From a bacterium (GTDB lineage: Bacteria; Elusimicrobiota; Elusimicrobia; Elusimicrobiales; UBA9959): a stretch of 64,000 nt of DNA. The position numbers and the translations under genes were made by a program. The notes beneath the pieces were generated by a model. The model was not told the DNA's origin. It saw only the letters and a program-made list of their open reading frames with translations, and did no database searches. Where the stretch lies: assembly GCA_021789695.1 (NCBI GenBank), contig JAJYJH010000003.1, positions 1-64,000 of the forward strand. Direction: 5' to 3'. Below, one piece after another: positions 24,210-31,064 of this stretch; positions within the stretch are counted from its first letter, which is position 1, and each line of letters begins with the position of its first letter.

Positions 24210-25622
24210 TTAAGCTATCCTTAGGTCGCCCACCACGCTGCACTGCAGCGGCCGCACGAAATGGCTGGTCTTGGTTATGCCGTCGCCCGTCGGCGTGCCG
24301 ATGGACATGGAGGCGTAGCCCTCGCCGAGGCCGAGGCCGTGCAGCGTACAGCCGTTCTTGACGAAGATGGAGCAGGCCATGCGGCGCCCCATCTTCGTCA
24401 TATTCTTGACGTTCGTGGAATACATCCCCGCGCTGTGGTGGTTATCCCACTCCACCTTCTTGGCCGTCTCTATGGCGGCGTCCACGTCGCGCGCCACCGT
24501 GACCGGCAGCACCGGCATGAGCTGCTCGCTGACCACGAACGGGTGGTCGTTGCCGACTTCCGCCCACAGCACGCGTACCTCGTCGGAGAGGCTAAGGCCT
24601 ATGGCCTTCGCTATCACGGAAGGATTCTTGCCTATGAACTTGCGGTCCACCTTGGGCTCGCGGCCCGGCTCGAGAATGGCTATCTTCGCGAGCTGGTCCA
24701 TCTGCGCGGTGGTAAGCTCGTAGGCGCGCTTGTCGGCGCGCATAGCCTCAAGGAAGCGGCCCCGCGCGGCCTCGGTCACTATCACTTCCTTCTCGGCGAT
24801 GCAGAGCACGTTGTTGTCGAAGCCGCATCCGGTGATTATCTCGGAGGCGCAGTCCGGAAAAACCGCGGTCTCGTCCACCACCACCGGCGGGTTGCCCGGG
24901 CCGGCGGCTATGGTCTTACAGGGCTTGCCGGCGGTCATGGCCACCTTCACTATGGCCGGGCCGCCGGTAACGATGTTCATGTTCGTGCGCGGGTGGCAGA
25001 GCAGCTGCTTGGTGGCCTCCTGCGTGGGGTTGGCGATGGTAGTCACCAGGTTCGCCGGCCCGCCCGCGGCGACTATGGCCTGGTTGAGCGAGCGTACGGC
25101 GTCGGCCACGCAGCCCTTGGCGGCGGGATGCGGCGAGAAGACCGCTGAATTTCCGGCGGAGAGGATACCGATGGAGTTGCTTATGATCGTCGCCACCGGG
25201 TTGGTGGACGGTGTGATGGCGGCAACCACTCCGAACGGCGCGAACTCCACGAGAGCCAAGCCCTTGTCGCCGGTGTAGGCCAGCGCGCGCAGGTCCTCTA
25301 CACCCGGGGTCTTGTCCGCGCAGACCAGGTTCTTGAGCACCTTGTCGTCCACGCGGCCCATGCCGGTCTCGGCCACAGCCATCTCGGCCCAGCGGCGGGC
25401 GTTGGCGCGCGAGACCTCGCGTATCGCGGTTATGATTTTCTCCCGGGCGGCGAGCCCCAGGTCCTGGAAAACAGGCTGGGCACGGCCGGCGGCGCCCACG
25501 GCTTGGTCCACGGTGTCGAACACCGGGCCGCCCGAGGAGGCCGGCGGCGCCGCGGGCTCGGCCTCGAGGTTCCGCACGACCTCGGCGACTATCTTCTTGA
25601 GCTCTTCCTCGGTAAGGGGCAT
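24210..25622 (-). CDS. CoA-acylating aldehyde dehydrogenase (PduP/EutE type), BMC-targeted
   Basis: The 470-residue enzyme would oxidise acetaldehyde from DeoC to acetyl-CoA with NAD+. The N-terminal helix TEEELKKIVAEVVRNLEAE (about 4-22) plus a Pro/Ala linker is a typical encapsulation peptide. The catalytic Cys is C274 in FDNNVLCIAEKEV, as in EutE/PduP. ITPSTNPVATIISNSIG, TGGPAIV and AAGPGNPPVVVDE belong to the nucleotide-binding and substrate regions. It is flanked by BMC-P and BMC-T genes and is one of the two core metabolosome enzymes with PduL. Confidence 0.96.
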   Translation of the reverse strand: MPLTEEELKKIVAEVVRNLEAEPAAPPASSGGPVFDTVDQAVGAAGRAQPVFQDLGLAAREKIITAIREVSRANARRWAEMAVAETGMGRVDDKVLKNLVCADKTPGVEDLRALAYTGDKGLALVEFAPFGVVAAITPSTNPVATIISNSIGILSAGNSAVFSPHPAAKGCVADAVRSLNQAIVAAGGPANLVTTIANPTQEATKQLLCHPRTNMNIVTGGPAIVKVAMTAGKPCKTIAAGPGNPPVVVDETAVFPDCASEIITGCGFDNNVLCIAEKEVIVTEAARGRFLEAMRADKRAYELTTAQMDQLAKIAILEPGREPKVDRKFIGKNPSVIAKAIGLSLSDEVRVLWAEVGNDHPFVVSEQLMPVLPVTVARDVDAAIETAKKVEWDNHHSAGMYSTNVKNMTKMGRRMACSIFVKNGCTLHGLGLGEGYASMSIGTPTGDGITKTSHFVRPLQCSVVGDLRIA

Positions 25623-25631
25623 GATGACCGC

Positions 25632-25940
25632 CTATCCTTCAAGTTTGTCCGCGGACTTCTTGAACACTATCTTACCGCCCTTCTCGATAGTGTCCACTAT
25701 CGCGAAGACGGTGCAGTCCACTGGGGTGTTCTCGGTCTTGGAAGTCTGCCTGGCGCTCGAGCCCTGCACCAGCAGCACCAGTTCTCCGGAGCCTGCGCCT
25801 ACGGCGTCCACGCCCACGAGCGTGTTGCCCTTCGGCTTATCGTCCAGGCCCACCGGCTGCACCATCAGCAGCTTTGTCCCCACGAGTTTGTCGTCCTTGC
25901 GCGTACAGACCACATTCCCCACCACGCGTGCAAATAACAT
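25632..25940 (-). CDS. BMC-P pentameric vertex protein (copy 1)
   Basis: The 102-residue EutN/CcmL-family protein starts MLFARVVGNVVCTRKDDKL. LLMVQPVGLD, VGAGSGELVLLVQGSSAR and VFAIVDTIE follow. The loop reads GSSAR, close to the canonical GGSAR. The C-terminus is longer and Lys-rich compared with copy 3. It is separated from the upstream BMC-H gene by a 123-nt gap that contains an inverted-repeat element, and has its own strong SD (GGAGG) in that gap. Confidence 0.95.
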   Translation of the reverse strand: MLFARVVGNVVCTRKDDKLVGTKLLMVQPVGLDDKPKGNTLVGVDAVGAGSGELVLLVQGSSARQTSKTENTPVDCTVFAIVDTIEKGGKIVFKKSADKLEG

Positions 25941-25960
25941 ATTTCCTCCGCAGTAAAACG

Positions 25961-26051
25961 GGGACAGACACCTAATTACCAGAAATCTCCCAATAGCGCG
26001 ATTTACCGATATCCTTACCCATGACCAGTTCGGGAAACCTGCGTCTGTCCC
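25961..26051. repeat. Inverted-repeat element inside the BMC operon
   Basis: GGGACAGAC (25961-25969) and GTCTGTCCC (26043-26051) are perfect 9-base inverted ends around 73 bases that encode nothing. They occupy almost all of the gap between BMC-H copy 1 and BMC-P copy 1, in an operon where other gaps are mostly 1-43 nt. The ends resemble GGGGACAGACAC-type palindromes known near REP-associated transposases. The assignment is tentative. Confidence 0.5.
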
Positions 26052-26063
26052 TATTCCTATTTT

Positions 26064-26348
26064 TTACTTCTTTTTAGGTTCGCTGATAGGGAGTTTGCCT
26101 TCGAGGTCGCCGTGCGGCTGGGGGATCACGTGCACGCTGACCAGCTCACCCACTTTCTGGGCGGCGGCGGCGCCGGCGTCGCAGGCGGCGCGGCAGGCGG
26201 CGACTTCGCCCCTAAAAAGTATGGTAACAAGTCCGGAGCCGATCTTCTCGTAGCCCACTATATGGACGTTGGCGGCCTTAACCGCGGCGTCTGCGGCTTC
26301 CACGCAGGCCACGAGGCCTTTGGTCTCTATCATTCCGAGTGCTTCCAT
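26064..26348 (-). CDS. BMC-H hexameric shell protein (copy 1)
   Basis: The 94-residue single BMC domain starts [20 protein letters not shown] with pore loop [10 protein letters not shown], identical in type to PduA/PduJ. It ends [17 protein letters not shown] and a Lys-rich tail. It is the first facet protein gene in transcription order and has a strong TAGGAGG SD. Position right after pduL and before the inverted-repeat element could let it be expressed at a different level from downstream genes, as needed for the most abundant shell component. Confidence 0.97.
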   Translation of the reverse strand: MEALGMIETKGLVACVEAADAAVKAANVHIVGYEKIGSGLVTILFRGEVAACRAACDAGAAAAQKVGELVSVHVIPQPHGDLEGKLPISEPKKK

Positions 26349-26384
26349 GTTATCCTCCTATAGTCGCTTCTAAACAACGAAAAT

Positions 26385-27014
26385 TCAAACTATGTACGCC
26401 TGGTCGCCGTTCTTAAGGCCGGAGGCGTTGGCCTCGTCCGTGTCCAGATGCAGCTCCAGGGCGTACTTGTCAGAAACGCGGCACAACACGCGCTCGTAAA
26501 TGACCTCGCGCTCGGTAGCGCGGCCGCAGAGCACGCGCACTTCCTGCCCGTCATTGACCTTGTATTTTTCTGCTTCCTTGGTATGAAAATGTATATGGCG
26601 CTTGGAGACGATGACTCCCCCGGAGAGCGTGACCGACCCCTTAGGACCGGCCAGCCTGATGCCGGGGGTATTGTCGAGCTTGCCGGAGTCGCGCACCGGC
26701 GGTTCCACTCCGAGCCTGCGGGTGTCGGCCAGCGAGACTTCCACCTGCGAGGCGGACCTGAACGGGCCGAGCACTCGGACGTCTTTGATGCTCCCTTTGG
26801 GGCCCTCTATCGTGACGGTCTCCGCGCAGGCGAACTGTCCGGGCTGTTTGAGGTCCTTGTGGACCGTCATCCTGTCGTATCCGAACAGCGCCTTGAAATG
26901 CTCAGCCGTAAGGTGCATATGGCGATTGGAAATACCCACCGGCACCGGCAGGGAGGAACGCTCCTGCCGCAGCTGCAGGTCTTCGAGTATCTCTTTGAGC
27001 AGTTTTTCGTTCAT
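26385..27014 (-). CDS. pduL: Phosphate propanoyltransferase, PduL type, BMC-targeted
   Basis: The 209-residue enzyme transfers acyl from acyl-CoA to phosphate, here probably making acetyl-phosphate and recycling CoA inside the shell. The N-terminal helix EKLLKEILEDLQLRQE (about 3-18) is an encapsulation peptide. Zinc-binding His residues appear in PVGISNRHMHL (H32, H34) and SKRHIHFH (H140, H142), the two PduL domain signatures. Length matches PduL (about 210). Acetyl-phosphate could then yield ATP through an acetate kinase encoded elsewhere. Confidence 0.96.
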   Translation of the reverse strand: MNEKLLKEILEDLQLRQERSSLPVPVGISNRHMHLTAEHFKALFGYDRMTVHKDLKQPGQFACAETVTIEGPKGSIKDVRVLGPFRSASQVEVSLADTRRLGVEPPVRDSGKLDNTPGIRLAGPKGSVTLSGGVIVSKRHIHFHTKEAEKYKVNDGQEVRVLCGRATEREVIYERVLCRVSDKYALELHLDTDEANASGLKNGDQAYIV

Positions 27015-27029
27015 AGGATCGCCCGGCCG

Positions 27030-27809
27030 TCACCGGCTCAGCGCCGGCTGAAAATGTATCACGCGCAGGAACTTGTCGGCCTTCAGGCTCTCGCCTCCGA
27101 CCAGCGCGCCGTCTATGTCGGGCTGCGCCATCAGTTCGTCTATGTTGTCGGCCTTCACGGAGCCGCCGTAGAGTATGCGCACGGCCCCGGCGTAATCCTT
27201 GCCGTAGATACGCTCCATCTGCTTGCGCACGAAAATATGGGCGTCCTGGGCCTGGTCGGGGGTGGCGGTCTTGCCGGTGCCTATGGCCCAGACGGGTTCG
27301 TAGGCGATGACGGCCTTAGCTGCCTCGGCGGGAGTGATGCCGGCGAACGCGCCGGTCAGCTGGGTTTCCAGCACGCGGTAGGTCTTCTGGGTCTCGCGCT
27401 CCTCCAGCGTCTCGCCGATGCAGAGCACCGGCACGAGGCCGGCCTTTATCGCGGCCTTCATCTTCTTGTTGACTACTTCGTCGGTCTCAAGGAAGATCTT
27501 GCGGCGCTCGGAGTGGCCTATGATAGCGTGGGTGCAGCCGGCGTCAAGAATCTGGGCCGGAGATACCGCGCCGGTGAAGGCGCCTTTCTCCTCCCAGGCC
27601 ACGTCCTGGGACGAGAGGAATATCTTAGAGCCGGCTATCGCGGCTTTTACCGCGTGCAGGTTGGTGAAAGTAGGGGCGAGCAGCACTTCGTGCTTCAGGT
27701 CCGGGTCCAGGCCTTTTTTCACCGCGGCGGCCAGGTCGGCGGCCTCCCTGGAGGTCAGGTGCATCTTCCAATTGCCTGCTATCATCGGGACCCTTTTATC
27801 GGAAGCCAT
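27030..27809 (-). CDS. tpiA: Triosephosphate isomerase
   Basis: The 259-residue glycolytic enzyme interconverts glyceraldehyde-3-P and dihydroxyacetone-P. GNWKMH (catalytic Lys), GHSERR (His), YEPVWAIGTGKTA (Glu) and LYGGSV (phosphate loop) are intact, so it should be active. It has no encapsulation helix, suggesting a cytosolic enzyme that draws off DeoC's glyceraldehyde-3-P. It lies in the BMC operon between the PduT-like gene and pduL, with an AGAGGAG SD. A TATAAT in the 43-nt gap upstream could be an internal promoter. Confidence 0.97.
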   Translation of the reverse strand: MASDKRVPMIAGNWKMHLTSREAADLAAAVKKGLDPDLKHEVLLAPTFTNLHAVKAAIAGSKIFLSSQDVAWEEKGAFTGAVSPAQILDAGCTHAIIGHSERRKIFLETDEVVNKKMKAAIKAGLVPVLCIGETLEERETQKTYRVLETQLTGAFAGITPAEAAKAVIAYEPVWAIGTGKTATPDQAQDAHIFVRKQMERIYGKDYAGAVRILYGGSVKADNIDELMAQPDIDGALVGGESLKADKFLRVIHFQPALSR

Positions 27810-27835
27810 AGAGTTCTCCTCTGCCTTTCGAAAGA

Positions 27836-27841
27836 ATTATA
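27836..27841 (-). promoter_or_regulatory. Possible internal promoter -10 before tpiA
   Basis: TATAAT on the minus strand sits in an AT-rich island between the PduT-like gene and tpiA, about 26 nt before the start codon and upstream of its SD. No matching -35 is evident. Confidence 0.3.
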
Positions 27842-27852
27842 CAAATATAGGC

Positions 27853-28401
27853 CTAGATTATCTCCCGCAACAACTCCGGCCTGGGCTGCGGGATGACCAC
27901 CTTCTCCACCAGCAACCCCTTTTTGGCGGCTACGGCCGCGCCGGCCGCCACCGCGCTCTCGGCAGCGGCCACGGAGCCTGTAAGGGTAACAAAGGCCTTC
28001 CCCCCCAGCGCCATCGCCAATCGCACCTCGAGGAGCTTCACCGGCGCGGCCTTCACGGCCGCGTCGGCGGCCTCTACCAGCGCGGAGACCGAGAAGGCCT
28101 CTATAATACCGAGCGCCTCCAGTTTCTCAGGCACCGTGGTCCCCTCTATGGCCGGGAACACGTCCGGATGTATGTTGGGGATGACGAAACTGTCCACCAG
28201 CGAGTGGGCGGCCTTGGCGGCGCCGGCCTCAACGGCGGCGTTCACGTCGCCCACGTCTCCGGAGACCAGCACGATGTACTTGCCGGCGCAGATGGAGCGG
28301 GAAAGGAGCATCCGCACTTTGGCTGTCTTGAGCATCGCGTCGGCCGTCTCGAGGCCCCTGGCGACGCTGGAAAGTTCTACTCCGCCGATGGCGTTAAGCA
28401 T
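27853..28401 (-). CDS. pduT: BMC-T trimeric shell protein, PduT-like with Fe-S pore cysteine
   Basis: The 182-residue tandem BMC-domain protein aligns closely with Pdu PduT: GGVELSSVARGLETADAMLK, LSRSICAGKYIVLVSGDVG, VDSFVIPNIHPDVFPAI and VVIPQPRPELL. C38 falls exactly at the PduT Cys that coordinates a [4Fe-4S] cluster at the trimer three-fold pore. This suggests electron transfer across the shell. Its gene starts 1 nt after the pduS-like stop, matching the known PduS-PduT interaction in propanediol microcompartments. Confidence 0.93.
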   Translation of the reverse strand: MLNAIGGVELSSVARGLETADAMLKTAKVRMLLSRSICAGKYIVLVSGDVGDVNAAVEAGAAKAAHSLVDSFVIPNIHPDVFPAIEGTTVPEKLEALGIIEAFSVSALVEAADAAVKAAPVKLLEVRLAMALGGKAFVTLTGSVAAAESAVAAGAAVAAKKGLLVEKVVIPQPRPELLREII

Positions 28402-28402
28402 A

Positions 28403-29746
28403 TCAGGCTATTATCTCCACGTATCTCTCGTTGACCCGGCCGACGGTGCCGGAAACGCTGGCGTGCACCGGGCAGCCCAGCGCGCCCGCTGGGACGCCCC
28501 CCACCACGGCGCCTTTCTCTACCCGCTGGCCTTCCTTCACCGCCGGGGCGCAAGGCGCGCCGATGTGCTGGGCCATCATTATCCTGACCCTGGACGGGCT
28601 CAGCGTACCGTCGTTCCATGGAGCGTCCTTGTTGTAGTCATCCAGACCCAGGCGCTTCACCAGCCTGGAGACCGGAACTTTGCGGAAATCTCTTACCGGA
28701 TGGGCTTCCGGCTTGCTGGCGGTATTTAGCCGGAAGTTCTTCACCCCTATCTTCGCCTCGCGCAGGTCGGCCTTGGCGGCCACGCAAGCCTCCCTCGGGT
28801 TAAGCCCCTCCGGGCAGGAATAGAGCGAGCACAACGAGCACTCGCAGCAGAGCAGGCCGTACTGGCTGTGCAGCTTATGTTCCGGGCCGCCCGCGAACAA
28901 CAGGGAGCGCATCACGCGGTGCGGCTGCACGTTGTGCCCCAGCAGGTAGCGCGGGCAGAGCTCGGTGCAGTAGGAGCACTGGTCGCAGGCCGAGCGGCCT
29001 ATGCGCGAGAAAACCGGACGGGACTGCGTTTTTTTCGCGATGAGCTGATGCGTTTTCGGCAGGACGATAATGCCCGCCGACGCCTTCACCACGGGGAGGT
29101 CGAAATCCGTCCGCACATTGCCCATCATCGGACCGCCGTCTATGTAGGCCGGGTCCTTCACGGAAAAACCGCCGCAGAACTCCACGCATTCGCGCCACGC
29201 GACGCCCACGGGTACGCGGAAAGTGGCGGGCCTCTTCACGCCGCCGTTGACCGTGACGAAGGTCTCGGTGACCGGCCTTGGCGCGAACGCGGCGTTATAG
29301 AGGGTCTCGACGTTGCTGACCACGCAGCCTACGTCCAGCGGGATGCCGCCCGGTGGCACTACGCGCCCGGTGGCCTCGTAGACAAGGCACTGCTCGTCGC
29401 CTGCGGGGTAGTAGTCGCCCATCTCCAGCACCGAGACGTTCCTGCGCGAGGCCGCTATCTCTTTAAGCCGCGGTATCAGCTTCTCGTGCTTCCGCTTGAT
29501 GCCTACCATCCCCCTGGACGCGCCCACGGCCCTCATCAGCAGGCCCAGCCCGTCAAAGACCTTCTCCGGCCAGTGCTCGAGTATCTTCTGGTCCTTCTTA
29601 AGCAACGGTTCGCACTCCGCGGCGTTCACCAGGGCGATCTCGGCCTTCCCCTGCGCTTTCACGTAGGACGGAAAACCGGCGCCGCCGGCCCCTACAACGC
29701 CGGCGGTGCGGAGGTTCCCGCTGAACTCGGCTGAGAAGTCCGACAC
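28403..29746 (-). CDS. pduS: PduS-like Fe-S flavoprotein (RnfC-related), electron transfer
   Basis: The 447-residue protein starts with a GTG at 29746, 2 nt after the aminotransferase stop; the reading frame upstream of it is antisense-like noise. RTAGVVGAGGAGFPSYVK (about 13-30) is the RnfC/NuoF-type NADH/FMN glycine-rich motif. An SLBB-like region follows. Two [4Fe-4S] sites are at C254/C257/C260/C264 and C300 or C301/C303/C306/C311. In Pdu systems PduS reduces cobalamin; no B12 enzyme is present here. The likely role is therefore NADH oxidation and passing electrons to the PduT-like shell protein. An RnfC-type membrane complex is less likely because no other rnf gene is nearby. Confidence 0.9.
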   Translation of the reverse strand: MSDFSAEFSGNLRTAGVVGAGGAGFPSYVKAQGKAEIALVNAAECEPLLKKDQKILEHWPEKVFDGLGLLMRAVGASRGMVGIKRKHEKLIPRLKEIAASRRNVSVLEMGDYYPAGDEQCLVYEATGRVVPPGGIPLDVGCVVSNVETLYNAAFAPRPVTETFVTVNGGVKRPATFRVPVGVAWRECVEFCGGFSVKDPAYIDGGPMMGNVRTDFDLPVVKASAGIIVLPKTHQLIAKKTQSRPVFSRIGRSACDQCSYCTELCPRYLLGHNVQPHRVMRSLLFAGGPEHKLHSQYGLLCCECSLCSLYSCPEGLNPREACVAAKADLREAKIGVKNFRLNTASKPEAHPVRDFRKVPVSRLVKRLGLDDYNKDAPWNDGTLSPSRVRIMMAQHIGAPCAPAVKEGQRVEKGAVVGGVPAGALGCPVHASVSGTVGRVNERYVEIIA

Positions 29747-29748
29747 GG

Positions 29749-30978
29749 TTATTTCGCGGCGGCGAGGCGCTTCTTGACCGTGGTGGCCAGGCGCTTTATC
29801 CCTTCGTCGATCTCGTCGAGAGTGGGGTAGGAGAAGTTCAGGCGCATCGTGTTCTTGCCCGAGCCGTCGCAGTGGAAAGCCGAGCCTATCACGTAGGCCA
29901 CGTTCTCCTTTATCGCGTCGTGGAACATATCGTCGGCGCTCATGCCCTCCGGCAGGCGCACCCACAGGAACAGTCCGCCCTCGGGCTTTGTCCAGGTGAC
30001 GCCTTCCGGCATATACTTCTCCAACGCGCCCACCATAGCGTCTTTCTTGGCCTTGTAGGCTTTCTTTACCTTTTCCACGTGCGCCTCGAACACGCCGTTG
30101 CGCAGGAAGTCGGCCGCGATAAGCTGGTTCAGGCTGGAGGAGCAGAGGTCCAGCGACTGCTTGAGGATCTCCATCTTCCGGACTATGTGCGGATGGGCCA
30201 GGATGACGCCCAGGCGCAGGCCCGGAGCGAAGGTCTTGGAAAAAGTGAACAGCGAGATGATATTGCTGGTCCTGCGCGTCTCCTGGTCCAACTTGTAGAG
30301 CATCTTCGGAGCCTTGCCCTCGAAACGGATCTGGCGGTAGGGGGAATCCTCTATTATCGCCACGTCGTACTTCTCGGAAAGCTCGATTACCTTCAGCCGC
30401 TTCTCCTCGGAAAGGGTCACGCCGCTCGGGTTCTGAAAGTCCGGGACGAGATAGACGAACTTGTAGTGCTCGTCCTGCGATTTGAGCCAGGACAGGCGCT
30501 CCTCCAGCTCGGTCACGGAGACGCCATCCTCCTCCAGTTTGACCCCGACGAAGTCGGCGCCGTAGGACTTGAACACCTGCAACCCGCCCATGTAGCTGGG
30601 CTTCTCCACCAGCACCGGGTCGGAGGCATCTATGAACAGGCGTCCGACCATGTCCAGCGCCTGCTGGCTGGCCGTGGTGACTATCACGTTCTCCGGCTTG
30701 GCCTCTATCCCCTCGTGCTTCTTGAGGAACTTCAGGAATTCCTCCTTGAGCTCCGGCAGGCCGTCAGTAGGGCCGTACTGCAGCGCCACGCGGCCCTTCC
30801 TGGCCATTATCTCCTTCACGGAATCTGTCACAAAATCGTACGGAAAATGTTCCGGGTCCGGCAGGCCGCCGGCGAAAGAGATGACACCGGGCTTGTTGGT
30901 GATCTTGAGCAGTTCGCGAATAACGGAAGCCTTCGTGCGCCTGGGCGCGGTAGCGATGTTCTTTGTGATGTCTATCAT
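29749..30978 (-). CDS. PLP-dependent class I aminotransferase, LysN/2-aminoadipate type
   Basis: The 409-residue enzyme of aminotransferase fold I resembles 2-aminoadipate/MocR-type transaminases. It has SFAGGLPDPEHFP (about 35-47), LQYGPTDGLPELK, VPDFQNPSG, IIEDSPYRQIRFEG and FTFSKTFAPGLRLG, which holds the PLP Lys. LRLNFSYP has the substrate-carboxylate Arg. The ATG at 30978 has GGAGGGA 5 nt upstream. It is first in the BMC transcript and almost touches pduS. Substrate is not known. It could be unrelated housekeeping (lysine, branched or aromatic amino acids) or feed the compartment. Confidence 0.88.
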   Translation of the reverse strand: MIDITKNIATAPRRTKASVIRELLKITNKPGVISFAGGLPDPEHFPYDFVTDSVKEIMARKGRVALQYGPTDGLPELKEEFLKFLKKHEGIEAKPENVIVTTASQQALDMVGRLFIDASDPVLVEKPSYMGGLQVFKSYGADFVGVKLEEDGVSVTELEERLSWLKSQDEHYKFVYLVPDFQNPSGVTLSEEKRLKVIELSEKYDVAIIEDSPYRQIRFEGKAPKMLYKLDQETRRTSNIISLFTFSKTFAPGLRLGVILAHPHIVRKMEILKQSLDLCSSSLNQLIAADFLRNGVFEAHVEKVKKAYKAKKDAMVGALEKYMPEGVTWTKPEGGLFLWVRLPEGMSADDMFHDAIKENVAYVIGSAFHCDGSGKNTMRLNFSYPTLDEIDEGIKRLATTVKKRLAAAK

Positions 30979-31018
30979 AAGTCCCTCCGCATTGATGGCG
31001 GCGCGGGGCCGCATTAAC

Positions 31019-31048
31019 AATTTACTCAATTAATACAAGTTCTGGCAA
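31019..31048 (-). promoter_or_regulatory. Putative promoter of the BMC operon
   Basis: On the minus strand TTGCCA (31048-31043) and TAAATT (31024-31019) are 18 nt apart, in the only AT-rich stretch upstream of the aminotransferase. A leader of about 35 nt with an SD follows. No operator or riboswitch-like structure is obvious. Confidence 0.35.
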
Positions 31049-31064
31049 GCGGAATAAAGCCGCC

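Noticed and set aside
28403-29746. RnfC subunit of a respiratory Rnf complex
   Set aside because: No rnfA, B, D, E or G gene is nearby. Size, cluster layout and the adjacent PduT-like shell gene favour PduS.
29747-29965. N-terminal extension of the PduS-like protein
   Set aside because: It is Arg/His-rich sequence antisense to nothing conserved and overlaps the aminotransferase 3' end. GTG 29746 restores the standard start.
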